The notes beneath the pieces are model-generated. The model ran no database searches. It had not been told where the DNA came from and saw only the letters and a program-made list of their open reading frames with translations. A DNA stretch of 64,000 nt from Stenotrophomonas_A sp035629025 (lineage in GTDB: Bacteria; Pseudomonadota; Gammaproteobacteria; Xanthomonadales; Xanthomonadaceae). The position numbers and the translations under genes are program-made. Shown here in pieces: positions 1-9,588 of the stretch; the stretch's first letter is position 1, and each line of letters begins with the position of its first letter. The stretch covers positions 1 to 64,000 of the forward strand of contig DASPIU010000023.1 of assembly GCA_035629025.1 (NCBI GenBank), given 5' to 3'.

Positions 1-827
1 TCTACCAGATGGCCGCCAAGGGCGAGCTGCCGTTCCCGGCCATCAACGTCAACGACAGCGTCACCAAGTCCAAGTTCGACAACCTCTACGGCTGCCGTGA
101 AAGCCTCGTGGACGCGATCCGCCGGGGCACCGACGTGATGCTGGCCGGCAAGGTGGCGGTGGTCATGGGCTATGGCGACGTGGGCAAGGGCTCGGCCGCT
201 TCCCTGCGCAACGGCGGCGCCCGCGTGATCGTCACCGAGATCGACCCCATCTGCGCCCTGCAGGCGGCGATGGAAGGTTACGAGGTCCAGACCCTGGAAG
301 ACGTTGCGGGCAACGCCGACATCTTCGTCACCGCTACCGGCAACAAGGACGTGCTGACGCTCAAGCACATGCAGTCGATGAAGAACCAGGCCATCGTCTG
401 CAACATCGGCCACTTCGACAACGAGATCCAGGTCGATGCGCTGGTGAACTTCCCCGGCATCCAGCACGTCAACATCAAGCCGCAGGTGGACAAGTACATT
501 TTCCCCGGCGTTGGTAGCAAGCCTGGCAATGCGCTGTTCCTGCTCGCCGAAGGCCGTCTGGTCAACCTCGGCTGCGCCACCGGCCATCCGAGCTTCGTGA
601 TGTCCAACTCGTTCGCCAACCAGACCCTGGCGCAGATCGACCTGTGGCAGAACAAGGACGTGTACGAGAAGGCCGTGTATCGCCTGCCCAAGCACCTGGA
701 CGAGGAAGTGGCGCGCCTGCACCTGGAGAAGATCGGCGTGGTGCTGACCAAGCTCAGCAACGAACAGGCCGCGTACCTGGGCGTGCCGGTCGAGGGGCCG
801 TACAAGCCGGAGCATTACAGGTACTGA
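1..827 (+). CDS. ahcY: Adenosylhomocysteinase (SAH hydrolase), C-terminal part
   Basis: The reading frame is open from the window edge (first full codon at base 3), so the 5' end lies outside. The enzyme reversibly splits S-adenosylhomocysteine into adenosine and homocysteine with bound NAD, removing the inhibitory product of SAM-dependent methylation. Seen here: the NAD-binding Rossmann segment with GYGDVGKGSA, the GNKDVLT and CNIGHFDNEI segments, and the family C-terminus ending KPEHYRY. Residue order and spacing are typical, with no break. metF lies downstream on the same strand, which fits the methyl cycle: this gene yields homocysteine and metF supplies the methyl donor to recycle it. 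An 8-bp hairpin 60 bp after the stop suggests that transcription can end between them. Confidence 0.97.
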   Translation, partial: YQMAAKGELPFPAINVNDSVTKSKFDNLYGCRESLVDAIRRGTDVMLAGKVAVVMGYGDVGKGSAASLRNGGARVIVTEIDPICALQAAMEGYEVQTLEDVAGNADIFVTATGNKDVLTLKHMQSMKNQAIVCNIGHFDNEIQVDALVNFPGIQHVNIKPQVDKYIFPGVGSKPGNALFLLAEGRLVNLGCATGHPSFVMSNSFANQTLAQIDLWQNKDVYEKAVYRLPKHLDEEVARLHLEKIGVVLTKLSNEQAAYLGVPVEGPYKPEHYRY

Positions 828-887
828 GGAGCTGGGGACCGCGGAGCGGTGGGTTCCGGACTCATCACTCGATCGCAACCCGATGGA

Positions 888-911
888 GGGCCGCCACTGG
901 CGGCCCTTCTT
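888..911 (+). terminator. Hairpin terminator after ahcY
   Basis: A perfect 8-bp stem GGGCCGCC/GGCGGCCC with a 3-nt loop is followed by TTCTT. It lies between the ahcY stop and the metF start and is the likely factor-independent terminator of ahcY. The T-tract is short and interrupted. Confidence 0.6.
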
Positions 912-955
912 CGTTTGCGCAAGCCCTCACCGTTTCAGGCTCGCGGCCAGCCCGC

Positions 956-985
956 CGGTCCAGGGTTCCCGGTCCCCGGTCCCCG
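956..985. repeat. Half-copy of GGGAAT/GGGACC-type repeat arm
   Basis: A short run of GGTTCCC-GGTCCCC-GGTCCCC units lies upstream of metF. It resembles one arm of the inverted-arm elements found later in the window (for example 15612-15755), with GGTCCC replacing ATTCCC. No opposite arm is visible nearby, so it looks like a decayed or solo arm. The rest of the 828-1049 gap holds only the hairpin described separately. Confidence 0.4.
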
Positions 986-1049
986 CTCTCTCCCCATCCA
1001 TCGCGATGAAGCGATACAATCCCCTCGCCCCTTCGCTTACCCCAGCGCC

Positions 1050-1877
1050 ATGATCCCGATCAGCTTCGAGTTCTACCCGCCGAAGACCGACGAGCAGCGC
1101 GCGCAGCTCGACCGCACCGCCGCACGGCTGGCGAGCCACGCGCCGGAGTACGTGTCGTGCACGTTCGGCGCTGGCGGTTCGACGCTGAGCTATACCTCAG
1201 AGACCGTGCGCCACCTCAAGCAGCACCATGGTTTCGAGGCGGCGCCGCACCTGTCCTGCGTGGGCGGCAGCCGCGAGGAAATCCGCGAACTGCTCAAGCT
1301 GTACCGCGCGCTGGGTTGCCGGCGCATCGTCGCGCTGCGTGGCGACCTGCCCTCGGGCATGGGCCATCCTGGCGACCTGCGCTATGCCTCGGAGCTGATC
1401 GAGTTCATCCGCGCCGAACACGGCAACGCCTTCCACATCGAGGTCGGCGCCTATCCGGAAACCCATCCGCAGGCCGCCGACGCGCTGACCGACCTGCGCC
1501 ACTTCAAGGCCAAGGTCGAGGCGGGCGCTGACGGCGCGATCACCCAGTACTTCTACAACGCCGACGCCTATTTCCAGTTCGTCGATGCCGTGCGCCGCCT
1601 CGGCGTGGAAATCCCGATCGTCCCCGGCATCATGCCGATCTCGAATTTCTCGCAACTGCGGCGCTTCTCCGAACAGTGCGGCGCGGAGATTCCGCGCTGG
1701 ATCGGCAAGCGCATGCAGGCCTATGGCGACGATGCCGAAGCCGTGCGCGAGTTCGGTGCCGACCTGGTGGCCGGCCTGTGCCGACGCCTTATCGAAGGCG
1801 GCGCGCCCTCACTGCACTTCTACACACTCAATCTGGCCAAGCCGACCCAGCAGGTATTGCAGCGCCTGGGCGCGTGA
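1050..1877 (+). CDS. metF: Methylenetetrahydrofolate reductase
   Basis: A 275-residue protein of the MetF family, an FAD-dependent TIM barrel that reduces 5,10-methylene-THF to 5-methyl-THF, the methyl donor for methionine synthesis. The start ATG at 1050 gives the family N-terminus MIPISFEFYPPKTDEQR; the open frame continues further upstream but has no homology there. Visible family segments are SCTFGAGGST, the ALRGDLP loop, the EVGAYPETHP strand, GADGAITQYFYN and PGIMPISNF. Length is close to the usual 275-300. It is downstream of ahcY, and the two together cover homocysteine formation and supply of its remethylation donor. Confidence 0.96.
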   Translation: MIPISFEFYPPKTDEQRAQLDRTAARLASHAPEYVSCTFGAGGSTLSYTSETVRHLKQHHGFEAAPHLSCVGGSREEIRELLKLYRALGCRRIVALRGDLPSGMGHPGDLRYASELIEFIRAEHGNAFHIEVGAYPETHPQAADALTDLRHFKAKVEAGADGAITQYFYNADAYFQFVDAVRRLGVEIPIVPGIMPISNFSQLRRFSEQCGAEIPRWIGKRMQAYGDDAEAVREFGADLVAGLCRRLIEGGAPSLHFYTLNLAKPTQQVLQRLGA

Positions 1878-1921
1878 CCGCGCGCTTGGCGCGGAGCGGT
1901 GTTCATCGCTACGCTGGCCGG

Positions 1922-2569
1922 ATGTGGCCACGACTGTTCCTGCCGACCTTGCTGCTGGCCCTTGCCGGTGTCCCTGCCACGCCGGCGCGCGCGCAGCAGA
2001 CCGGTGTGAATCGCTGCATCGGCGCCGACGGGCAGACCGTCTTCAGCGACCGGCGCTGCGAAGACCTCAACGCGACCTCACGCATGCCGCCACCGGCCTT
2101 GCGCGATGGCGAGACCGGGCTGTATCGCTATGGCTGCCCGCGCCGGCTCAGTGAACTGGTCGGGCTGCTGCGCACGGCGATCGAAGCGCATGACGTCAAT
2201 CGCCTGTCGAGCCTGTACCTGTGGGGCGAAGTCTCCGACCCGGCCGCCAACCGCGTGCTGTCGCAACTGGAAGCCATTGCCGACCGGCAGCTGGTGGACA
2301 TCGCGCCGATGTATCCGCAGGCCGACCCTGAGCCGTACCCGACGCCGGTGATGCCGGCCGCCACGCCGGCAGCCGATGCCGCTCCCGCCGCATACGTGCC
2401 GCCCGACAACAGCGCGGCCGCCGCCGTGGCCGATGTCAGCGCCGCGCCTGTCGCCCGGCCGCGTCCGTGGGGCCTGCGCCTGGAGCAGGTGCTCGCCAAC
2501 GGCAGCACGCCTTCGCGCACGGTGCTGCGCCTGCGCCGCCAGTACAACTGCTTCTGGGTAAGCTTCTAG
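1922..2569 (+). CDS. Secreted DUF4124-like protein
   Basis: A 215-residue protein of unknown function. The chosen ATG starts a clear signal peptide (MWPRLFLPTLLLALAGVPATPARA) with a likely cleavage after ARA. Just after it is a short Cys-containing segment, NRCIGADGQTVFSDRRC, resembling the DUF4124 module of exported proteobacterial proteins. The middle holds a helical stretch, followed by an Ala/Pro-rich linker (about residues 135-185) and a basic C-terminal segment. It begins 44 bp after metF and faces the Nudix gene, whose stop overlaps its stop region (2566-2569). Location is probably periplasmic; the function cannot be read from sequence. Confidence 0.75.
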   Translation: MWPRLFLPTLLLALAGVPATPARAQQTGVNRCIGADGQTVFSDRRCEDLNATSRMPPPALRDGETGLYRYGCPRRLSELVGLLRTAIEAHDVNRLSSLYLWGEVSDPAANRVLSQLEAIADRQLVDIAPMYPQADPEPYPTPVMPAATPAADAAPAAYVPPDNSAAAAVADVSAAPVARPRPWGLRLEQVLANGSTPSRTVLRLRRQYNCFWVSF

Positions 2570-3528
2570 ACGGCGGGAATTTCCGCCGGCCACAGCGCGC
2601 GGATCGCGGCGATGCCTTGCGCGCCATGACGGCGCGCCAGCGCGATGTGCTCCGGGCCGAGGCCGCCGATCGCATACAACGGCAGGGACACCGCTTCGCG
2701 CAGGCGCTCGAAGCCGGTCCAGTCCAGCGTGTCCTCCCCAGGATGCGACGCCGTCGCCAGCACCGGACCCAGCACCGCGAAGTCACAACCCAGGCGCTGC
2801 GCGTGCCTCAGGTCATCGGCATGATGGCAGGAAGCGGCCAGCGGCATGCCGGCCGGCAACGGGCGCTCGCTCAGCGTGGCGAGTTGTTCCGAGCCCAGAT
2901 GCACGCCAAAGCCCAGCGTGGTAGCCAGGGCGATGTCGCGATTGAGCAGCCACTGCACATCGCGTCGGCCGAATTGCTCGCGCACCGCGCCCAGCAGCGC
3001 ACGCCAGCGCCCCGGCTCACAGTGGCGTGCGCGCAGATGCACGCGGCGCACGCCGTCGTCGAGGGCCTGACCGAGTTGTTGCAGCCATTCCGAGGTGTCG
3101 AGCGGTTCGGGGGTCACCAGATAGCGGTCGGGCTGGCGCAGCACTGCCACCACCGGCACATCGGCGGGCGGCATCGAATAGCGCGTCAGGCGCTCGGGCG
3201 GGACCCAGGTCAGTGCCTGCCCTTCGCGGCCTCGCGGCTGGCCTTTCCAGCCCACCACCTGCCGCACTTCCAGGCGCAGGCGCTTGTCCGGATAGCGTTG
3301 CGGCACTTCCATCAGCCAGTCGCCGACCTCGGCCTCGATGCCAAGTTCCTCGTGCAATTCACGCACCAGCGCTTCGGCCGAGCTTTCCCCCGGCTCGCGC
3401 TTGCCGCCGGGAAATTCCCACAGCCCCGGCATGTCCCGGGTTTCGGTACGCCGCGTCAACAGGATGCGGCCGCGCGCGTCACGGATGACGCCGGCCACGA
3501 CATGGATCGATCGCAAGGAATCAGGCAT
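2566..3528 (-). CDS. Nudix hydrolase fused to a ThiE-like domain
   Basis: A 320-residue two-domain protein. Residues 1-130 form a MutT-type Nudix domain with an intact Nudix box at 42-64 (G-x5-E-x7-RELHEELGI), which binds the metal that hydrolyses nucleoside diphosphate-X compounds such as 8-oxo-dGTP. Residues 140-320 resemble thiamine-phosphate synthase (ThiE), with LRARH, LLNRD, GVHLGS, LGPVLAT and AIGGL segments. This fusion is a known proteobacterial architecture, often near secA as here. The start at MPDSLRSIHVVAG was chosen because the Nudix fold begins there; the frame extends 12 codons upstream without similarity. Whether the ThiE part is catalytic is unknown; a sanitising role for the Nudix domain is the safest inference. 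Confidence 0.88.
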   Translation of the reverse strand: MPDSLRSIHVVAGVIRDARGRILLTRRTETRDMPGLWEFPGGKREPGESSAEALVRELHEELGIEAEVGDWLMEVPQRYPDKRLRLEVRQVVGWKGQPRGREGQALTWVPPERLTRYSMPPADVPVVAVLRQPDRYLVTPEPLDTSEWLQQLGQALDDGVRRVHLRARHCEPGRWRALLGAVREQFGRRDVQWLLNRDIALATTLGFGVHLGSEQLATLSERPLPAGMPLAASCHHADDLRHAQRLGCDFAVLGPVLATASHPGEDTLDWTGFERLREAVSLPLYAIGGLGPEHIALARRHGAQGIAAIRALWPAEIPAV

Positions 3529-3577
3529 GCCCAGACTTTGCCGTGACGGAGGGCCGGGCGGCAATAGCCAACGCCCC

Positions 3578-3651
3578 CTGCAGGAGCGGCTTCAGCCGCG
3601 ACCGCCGTCCGACAATGCGCGACTCCGCCCGTTCGGGGCTGAAGCCCCTCC
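3578..3651. repeat. REP-like inverted doublet
   Basis: The stretch opens with GAGCGGCTTCAGCCGC (a palindrome preceded by CTGCAG) and ends with TTCGGGGCTGAAGCCCC followed by TCCCA, a related palindrome in the opposite orientation. Two REP-like units facing each other about 28 bp apart resemble REP doublets (REPINs). A copy of the first unit is at 26867-26890 and another lies inside kdpA at 39253-39300. Confidence 0.6.
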
Positions 3652-3690
3652 CAAAAGACCCCAGCCGGCATTACGGCCCCTGGGGCAAAG

Positions 3691-3920
3691 CCCCCCCTGG
3701 CAAGGGGGCGCGGCGAAGCCGCGGGGGATTGGAAGCAACGAAGCCGGGGCCCGAAATCTGCACCGCAGATTTTGGGGCATCACCCGCGTAGCGGGAGATG
3801 CGCTTACCCCCCTTGGCAAGGGGGGCGCGGCGAAGCCGCGGGGGATTGGAAGCAACGCCCGTGGGGCCCGAAATCCGCTACGCGGATTAGGGGCGCGCGA
3901 CCCGCATCGCGGGCCGCGCC
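3691..3920. repeat. Two tandem ~115-bp palindrome-rich repeat units
   Basis: Units at about 3691-3805 and 3806-3920 share the same order of parts: a CCCCCCTTGGCAAGGGGGG hairpin, a CGCGGCGAAGCCGCG hairpin, GGGGGATTGGAAGCAAC, an AATCTGC/GCAGATT-type hairpin and an ACCCGC/GCGGG hairpin. The first half of the unit recurs once more at 26946-26996. With the REP doublet it fills the 406-bp gap between the Nudix gene and secA. No gene is visible in the gap. The hairpins could end transcription from either side. Confidence 0.8.
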
Positions 3921-3934
3921 ACGGGCAGCTCAGC

Positions 3935-6667
<2,733 letters not shown>

Positions 6668-6755
6668 TGAAGAAACCGGTTGAATTGCAGCGAAAGATGC
6701 GCCGAAAGAAGGATCGCTTTGACCGACGCCGGCTCCCCGACGACCGCCGTAAACG

Positions 6756-6780
6756 CGACAGGGCGCAAAGCGCCCTGTCG
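6756..6780 (-). terminator. 11-bp hairpin between the M23 gene and secA
   Basis: CGACAGGGCGC pairs perfectly with GCGCCCTGTCG around a 3-nt loop; on the minus strand it is followed by CGTTTAC. It can terminate the M23 peptidase transcript. It also lies downstream of a TACAAT hexamer (6798-6793), so transcripts starting there would carry the hairpin in the secA leader, where it could act as an attenuator. Confidence 0.55.
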
Positions 6781-6842
6781 ATGGCAATGCCCATTGTAGC
6801 TTGGGGCGGGGTCTGGCGAACGCAAGCCCGGGCGCCAGGCGC

Positions 6843-7787
6843 TCAGCCGCGGCCGGTCCGGCCCACCGGGGTATTGCTGTCACCCAGGAACTTGCGCGGG
6901 TTCATCACGCGCCCGTCCTTCCAGACCTCGAAGTGGACGTGGGCGCCGGTGGAACGGCCAGTGGAGCCGGCCTTGGCCACCTGCTCGCCGGCGCGCACCA
7001 GGTCGCCGGCCTTCACCGTCAGGCGCGAGTTGTGCGCGTAGCGGGTCACGTAGCCGTTGCCGTGGTCGACTTCGACCACGTTGCCGTAGCCGCCGCGCAC
7101 GCCGGCATAGCTGACCACGCCGTCGGCCACGGCCATGACCGGATCGCCGACGCTGGCATGGAAGTCGATGCCCTTGTGGTTGGCCGCGCCGCCGTTGAAC
7201 GGATCAGCCCGGCCGCCGAAGCTGGAGGTGATGTAGGTGTTGCGGATCGGCATCCGCGACGGCACCGCGTTCTGTTCCAGCTGGTGGTCGAACATCAGCG
7301 ACGCGAGGACGTTGAGCTGCTGGCCGGAGGCGGAGAACTGCTGTTCGAGTTGCCCTAGATCCTCCTTGAACGCACCGATCGGCATGTCCTGCGAGGGCTC
7401 GTCGCCGCCACCCACGCCCACCGGCTCGTTGAAGTCGAACTCGCCGTCCTGCAGCTTGCCCATCTGGGTCAGGCGCTCGCCGAGCGCGTTGAGGCGGGTC
7501 GCCTGGGCCTGCAGCTCGCCCAGGCGCGCGGCCAGTGCGTTAACCTGCGCCTGCGATTCACGCTGCACCCTGGCCAGCTCGGCCTGCTGGGAATCCAGCT
7601 TGGCCTGCAGCCTGGCGTTATTGGCCGTGCCCAGTGCGGCACTGGCGCCGAAGCCGAGCAGCAGGCCGGTGCCCAGCACCACGCCCAACACCGTCAACGG
7701 CCGATCCCCGGCAAATCCGCGGATCTGGCGGGCCAGTCGCTGGCCCCGGGTTTCTCGCGATTTGATTACGATCTTCTTGAAAGCCAT
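6843..7787 (-). CDS. M23 family murein endopeptidase
   Basis: A 314-residue inner-membrane-anchored peptidase. Residues 1-30 are basic and cytoplasmic, followed by one membrane segment (about 32-52, VLGVVLGTGLLLGFGASAAL), a coiled coil (55-110), a linker, and a LytM/M23 domain from about 190. Zinc-binding motifs are present: HKGIDF and HVHFE. Such enzymes cut peptidoglycan cross-links or serve as amidase activators; all zinc ligands look intact, so catalysis is likely. It sits upstream of secA and diverges from dciA with only 12 bp between the two start codons. The exact substrate cannot be told from sequence. Confidence 0.92.
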   Translation of the reverse strand: MAFKKIVIKSRETRGQRLARQIRGFAGDRPLTVLGVVLGTGLLLGFGASAALGTANNARLQAKLDSQQAELARVQRESQAQVNALAARLGELQAQATRLNALGERLTQMGKLQDGEFDFNEPVGVGGGDEPSQDMPIGAFKEDLGQLEQQFSASGQQLNVLASLMFDHQLEQNAVPSRMPIRNTYITSSFGGRADPFNGGAANHKGIDFHASVGDPVMAVADGVVSYAGVRGGYGNVVEVDHGNGYVTRYAHNSRLTVKAGDLVRAGEQVAKAGSTGRSTGAHVHFEVWKDGRVMNPRKFLGDSNTPVGRTGRG

Positions 7788-7799
7788 ATGTGAGTCTTC

Positions 7800-8249
7800 A
7801 TGTCCAAGTCCTCATCCAGCGCACGCGGCCCTTCCGTCCCGCAGCAGGCCGTGGAGGCCGCGCTGGCGGAAAAAACCGGCAACCCCTTGCGCCGAGCCCT
7901 GTGGCTCGATGCGCTGGACAGGCAGTTGCGCCCCCATCTGCCCGCTTCACTTGCCGGCCACTGCCGGCTTGCCAACGTGAAGGAAGAGCAGCTCGTTTTC
8001 CTCGTCGATTCGCCGGTCTGGCACGCCAAGTTGCGGCTTGCCGAACAGCAGCTCCTCGTTGCGGCCCGTTCCCTCGGGCTGAAGGTCACGCGGGTGACCC
8101 CCAAGACCACCACCACTTCGTTGCATTCCCCAATGCCGAAGAACCCAGGGCAGTCAAAACCGGTGTCAGCCGCCACGCACAGAGGACTGCGCGAAGCGCT
8201 GGCTTCCTTGCAGGACATCGAATCCATCAAGCCGCCCAAGCGGCGCTGA
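7800..8249 (+). CDS. dciA: DciA-like replicative helicase operator (DUF721)
   Basis: A 149-residue protein of the DUF721 family, which includes DciA, the ancestral bacterial partner that helps load the replicative helicase DnaB where DnaC or DnaI is absent. The KH-like fold spans about residues 20-105: LDALDRQLRPHLPASLAGHCRLANVKEEQLVFLVDS continuing to VWHAKLRLAEQQLL, with the family's W-H-x-LR motif. The C-terminus is basic and probably disordered, ending KPPKRR. It is divergent from the M23 peptidase gene and upstream of a convergent lpxC. Its start lies only 12 bp from the neighbour's start, so its promoter must overlap that gene. Confidence 0.87.
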   Translation: MSKSSSSARGPSVPQQAVEAALAEKTGNPLRRALWLDALDRQLRPHLPASLAGHCRLANVKEEQLVFLVDSPVWHAKLRLAEQQLLVAARSLGLKVTRVTPKTTTTSLHSPMPKNPGQSKPVSAATHRGLREALASLQDIESIKPPKRR

Positions 8250-8254
8250 TGCCC

Positions 8255-8275
8255 TGGCCGGAACTCCGCCGGCCG
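8255..8275 (+). terminator. Candidate terminator after dciA
   Basis: GGCCGG and CCGGCC form a 6-bp stem around AACTCCG just after the dciA stop. No T-tract follows. The rest of the gap to lpxC (8276-8475) holds an AT-richer patch at 8340-8380 and a weak CCCCAC/GTGGGG stem in the lpxC 3' region. I see no gene there. Confidence 0.35.
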
Positions 8276-8475
8276 CCGCGCGCGTGAAGAACGTGAGAAG
8301 AACGTACGCGACCGAACGCATCCTAGCGGCCGGGCGACGGGCGTTAGTTAGGGAAGAATTAAAGAAGCGTTAAATTCAGGAACCGGCTCGGTGTGAGTTC
8401 ACAGTTCCATGACACGGGGCCGGTCCCGTCCCCACAGCAGGGGCGGAGACGTGGGGATCGCCCTGTCGGGGTGGC

Positions 8476-9387
8476 TCAGGCGTAAGCCGGGGCGCCGTAA
8501 GTGACCGGAGGCTGCGCGCTGCCGGCCGGGAAGCTGACCCATTCCCAGGCTTCCTGCTGTTCCAGCAGGGCCCGCACCAGCTTGTTGTTGAGCGCGTGGC
8601 CGGACTTGAAGCCCTCGTAGGCGCCGAGGATCGGGCCGCCGGCCAGGTACAGATCGCCGACCGCGTCGAGGATCTTGTGGCGGACGAATTCGTCGGTGTA
8701 GCGCAGGCCGTCGTCGTTGAGCACGCGGAACTCGTCGAGCACGATGGCGTTGTCCATCGAACCGCCCAGGCCCAGGTTGCGCTCGCGCATGTACTCCAGG
8801 TCGCGCATGAAGCCGAAGGTGCGCGCGCGGGAGATTTCCTTGATGTACGCGGCTGTGGAGAACTCCAGCTCGGCGCGCGACTGCTTGGCCGGGATCATCG
8901 GGTGGTCGAACTCGATGGTGAAGCCCAGCCGGTAGCCGTCATAAGGAGTGAAGCGGGCGATCTTGTCGCCGTCGCGCACTTCCACCGGCGACTTGATGCG
9001 GATGAAGCGCTTGGCCGCGTCCTGTTCGAGGATGCCGGCGGATTGCAGCAGGAACACGAATGGGCCGGAAGAACCGTCCATGATCGGCAACTCGGCCGAG
9101 GACAGCTCGACGATCGCGTTGTCGATGCCCAGGCCGGCCATGGCCGACATCAGGTGTTCGACGGTCTGAATCTTGGCGCCGTTGCAGGTCAGGCCCGTGC
9201 ACAGCGTGGTCTCGGTGACCAGGCCGGCGTCGGCCGGCACTTCCACCACCGGTTCCATGTCCACGCGCCGGAACACGATGCCGTGATTGACCGGCGCCGG
9301 TCGCAGGGTCATGTAGACCTTGTCGCCACTATGCAGGCCAACGCCAGTGGCGCGGATCGTGTTCTTGAGGGTGCGTTGCTGGGTCAT
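8476..9387 (-). CDS. lpxC: UDP-3-O-acyl-N-acetylglucosamine deacetylase LpxC
   Basis: A 303-residue zinc deacetylase that performs the first committed step of lipid A synthesis. It begins MTQQRTLKNTIRATGVGLHSG, the usual LpxC N-terminus. Visible active-site features are the HLMSAMAGLGIDN segment (zinc His), SAELPIMDGSSGPF, the HKILDAVGDL motif near residue 238 that supplies zinc ligands His and Asp, and SGHALNNKLVRAL with the catalytic His. Length is standard. It closes the division/cell-wall cluster in the usual place after ftsZ, separated by a strong hairpin and its own likely promoter (TAATAT at 9430-9435), so it is probably also transcribed independently. Confidence 0.98.
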   Translation of the reverse strand: MTQQRTLKNTIRATGVGLHSGDKVYMTLRPAPVNHGIVFRRVDMEPVVEVPADAGLVTETTLCTGLTCNGAKIQTVEHLMSAMAGLGIDNAIVELSSAELPIMDGSSGPFVFLLQSAGILEQDAAKRFIRIKSPVEVRDGDKIARFTPYDGYRLGFTIEFDHPMIPAKQSRAELEFSTAAYIKEISRARTFGFMRDLEYMRERNLGLGGSMDNAIVLDEFRVLNDDGLRYTDEFVRHKILDAVGDLYLAGGPILGAYEGFKSGHALNNKLVRALLEQQEAWEWVSFPAGSAQPPVTYGAPAYA

Positions 9388-9429
9388 GGGGGTGAAGTCT
9401 GAATGACAAACGCAGACGGGAGCTGAACG

Positions 9430-9455
9430 ATATTAACAAAACTGTCGCATGCGAC
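9430..9455 (-). promoter_or_regulatory. Candidate lpxC promoter with palindrome
   Basis: On the minus strand a TAATAT hexamer (9435-9430) lies about 43 bp upstream of the lpxC start. Immediately upstream of it is a perfect 12-bp palindrome, GTCGCATGCGAC (9444-9455). A good -35 hexamer is not obvious. The palindrome could be an operator or a chance dyad. Confidence 0.4.
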
Positions 9456-9475
9456 TTTTCACATCGCAGGCGCCA

Positions 9476-9509
9476 AAACCTGCCGGGTCGGGGCACACCG
9501 ACCCGGCAG
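9476..9509 (-). terminator. Factor-independent terminator of ftsZ
   Basis: A perfect 12-bp stem (CTGCCGGGTCGG with CCGACCCGGCAG) encloses a 6-nt loop. On the minus strand, the direction of ftsZ transcription, it is followed by GTTTTGG. This is the strongest terminator in the window and separates ftsZ from lpxC. Confidence 0.8.
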
Positions 9510-9588
9510 AAAGGACATGGCGCCCGGCGCACGGGGGACAAGCCCGTGGCCGTCTACACAGCGTCGCGTTCCTGGCGGAACGCCGCGC

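Noticed and set aside
828..1049. A SAH riboswitch between ahcY and metF
   Set aside because: The gap shows only a terminator hairpin and a repeat arm; I do not see the conserved SAH aptamer core. If present, it would be upstream of ahcY, outside the window.
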